From: CAKSNH01 sp964422725
GTDB taxonomy: Bacteria; Bacillota; Clostridia; UBA1381
Assembly: GCA_964422725.1 (NCBI GenBank)
Contig: CAYRCC010000012.1
Span: 1-51,874, forward strand
DNA: 51,874 nt
Direction: 5' to 3'
Shown here: one piece after another, positions 51,175 to 51,874 of the stretch
Layout of the letters: every line of letters begins with the position of its first letter
Numbering within the stretch: position 1 is the first letter of the stretch
Notes under the pieces: model-generated
Told to the model about the DNA's origin: nothing
What the model saw: only the letters and a program-made list of their open reading frames with translations
The model's database searches: none
Made by a program: the position numbers and the translations under genes

Positions 51175-51720
51175 CTATATTTCATTTCCGTCAAAATCAA
51201 GTTTATAATAGTTATCTTGAAAATCATATAATTTTATTATATTTCCATCAATTTCAAAAGATTTTCTTCCGATTATACTTACAAAAATATCTTTGCCCGA
51301 AAATGACCATACTTGATTAAAATTAAAATCTAACTTTTGAATTTCAATCTCGCCGTAAATAATATATCCGTCGGATGTTTTATAAATACAGAAATTACAA
51401 CCTGTATTTTCAACATTGTGATATTCGGCAATATCACGTTTTTCCAAATCAAATACATATAAATCCCAATTTTGCAAAATTACAAGCTTACTATCTTCCA
51501 AAACGGCACACTTCTCCAAACTTGTATAACAATCTCCAACCAATGACAATCGATAAGAATTTTTTCCTTTTACATCTATGCAAAGAACCTTATACAAATC
51601 CTCTTTGGTATAATTTTGAGGGTTAAATTCAATATCATAGTAGCGGTTTTTCAAAGCCCCTATTTTATATGATTTATCCTCGCTTATTGTAATTTGATAA
51701 AAGGCATTTTTTAATTTCAT
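51175..51720 (-). CDS. Hypothetical beta-rich protein
   Basis: 181 aa, not recognised. Rich in aromatic residues and short predicted strands, with repeating LYVFDLEKRDIAEYH and IYGEIEIQKLDFNFNQVW units that suggest a small beta-propeller or beta-sandwich. No signal peptide. Such proteins, following a larger gene end, are sometimes immunity proteins of polymorphic toxins, but nothing here proves that. It follows the partial gene at 51765 by 44 bases. Confidence 0.6.
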   Translation of the reverse strand: MKLKNAFYQITISEDKSYKIGALKNRYYDIEFNPQNYTKEDLYKVLCIDVKGKNSYRLSLVGDCYTSLEKCAVLEDSKLVILQNWDLYVFDLEKRDIAEYHNVENTGCNFCIYKTSDGYIIYGEIEIQKLDFNFNQVWSFSGKDIFVSIIGRKSFEIDGNIIKLYDFQDNYYKLDFDGNEI

Positions 51721-51764
51721 TTTGCAAACTCCTCAAATTTTGCTTGATTTTTAAAGAGATAACA

Positions 51765-51874
51765 TTACCTCCACAAATATTTTTGGCGTAAATAATCAGC
51801 GTGTTCAGGTGTTATTGCACCATCGCTGATTTCTGCCATATTGATACTTCCGTAAAGTTCGCCCCAATAACAAT
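51765..51874 (-). CDS. Partial gene, C-terminal 35 residues only
   Basis: The last 35 codons of a gene that enters from beyond the window edge, ending at TAA. The peptide YWGELYGSINMAEISDG and the following basic YLRQKYLW look like real protein C-terminus. Family not identifiable. Confidence 0.5.
   Translation of the reverse strand, partial: CYWGELYGSINMAEISDGAITPEHADYLRQKYLWR

Noticed and set aside
1..51874. CRISPR arrays, rRNA genes, insertion-sequence transposases
   Set aside because: No regularly spaced repeats, rRNA-like sequence or transposase reading frame was seen.

Overview
The window looks like chromosome of a low-to-medium-GC, spore-forming member of the Clostridia. The pointers are SpoIIP and PdaB-type sporulation proteins, Firmicutes gene order around rpsB-tsf-pyrH-frr-uppS-cdsA-dxr, TTGACA/TATAAT promoters and strong Shine-Dalgarno sites. 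Several plant-galactan enzymes (GH53 endo-galactanase, two GH2 enzymes, GH36 alpha-galactosidase, DUF2264 and DUF1961/YesU-like proteins) suggest a gut or plant-fibre polysaccharide degrader. The species cannot be fixed from the sequence alone.

Layout. 1-2 kb: small membrane and zinc-ribbon proteins, PdaB-like deacetylase. 2-7 kb: flavoprotein overlapping a GH53 galactanase, convergent with DUF2264. 7-14.4 kb: translation and envelope operon on the minus strand, read rpsB, tsf, pyrH, frr, uppS, cdsA, dxr, then an unusual CheW protein with a zinc-binding CZB domain inside it. 14.5-19.9 kb: hypothetical, DUF1015, ybaK, mutS2, DUF1961. 20-22.5 kb: stalk-domain secreted protein, a roughly 200-nt structured ncRNA with its own promoter, and tRNA-Leu(TAA). 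22.5-29.4 kb: rsmE, RluA-type synthase, spoIIP, MATE pump with a structured leader, double-OB SSB, nucleotidyltransferase. 29.7-38.8 kb: galactoside block (lacZ-like GH2, DMT transporter, AraC regulator, GH36, second GH2).

39.0-50.7 kb is accessory DNA, AT-richer and different in style. It has an integrative mobilizable element backbone: large serine recombinase, small hypothetical, relaxase with a second gene nested out of frame, MobC, a palindrome-rich oriT candidate, a RepA-like ATPase and a DUF6076 zinc protein. Beside it lies a tightly packed four-gene operon (45.4-50.3 kb): a 592-aa protein with an HNH-like motif and membrane helices, a 137-aa N-anchored protein sharing a near-identical tail motif with it, a 525-aa tail-anchored coiled-coil protein with five copies of an H-x7-W motif, and a CbxX-type AAA+ ATPase. 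It follows an XRE regulator and the broken N-terminus of a cytosine-5 DNA methyltransferase. I think this is the best candidate for an undescribed system: a membrane-linked AAA+ machine, perhaps for defence or competition, that took the place of a methyltransferase gene. The last 1.1 kb returns to a Spx/ArsC-like protein, an unknown beta-rich protein and a partial gene.
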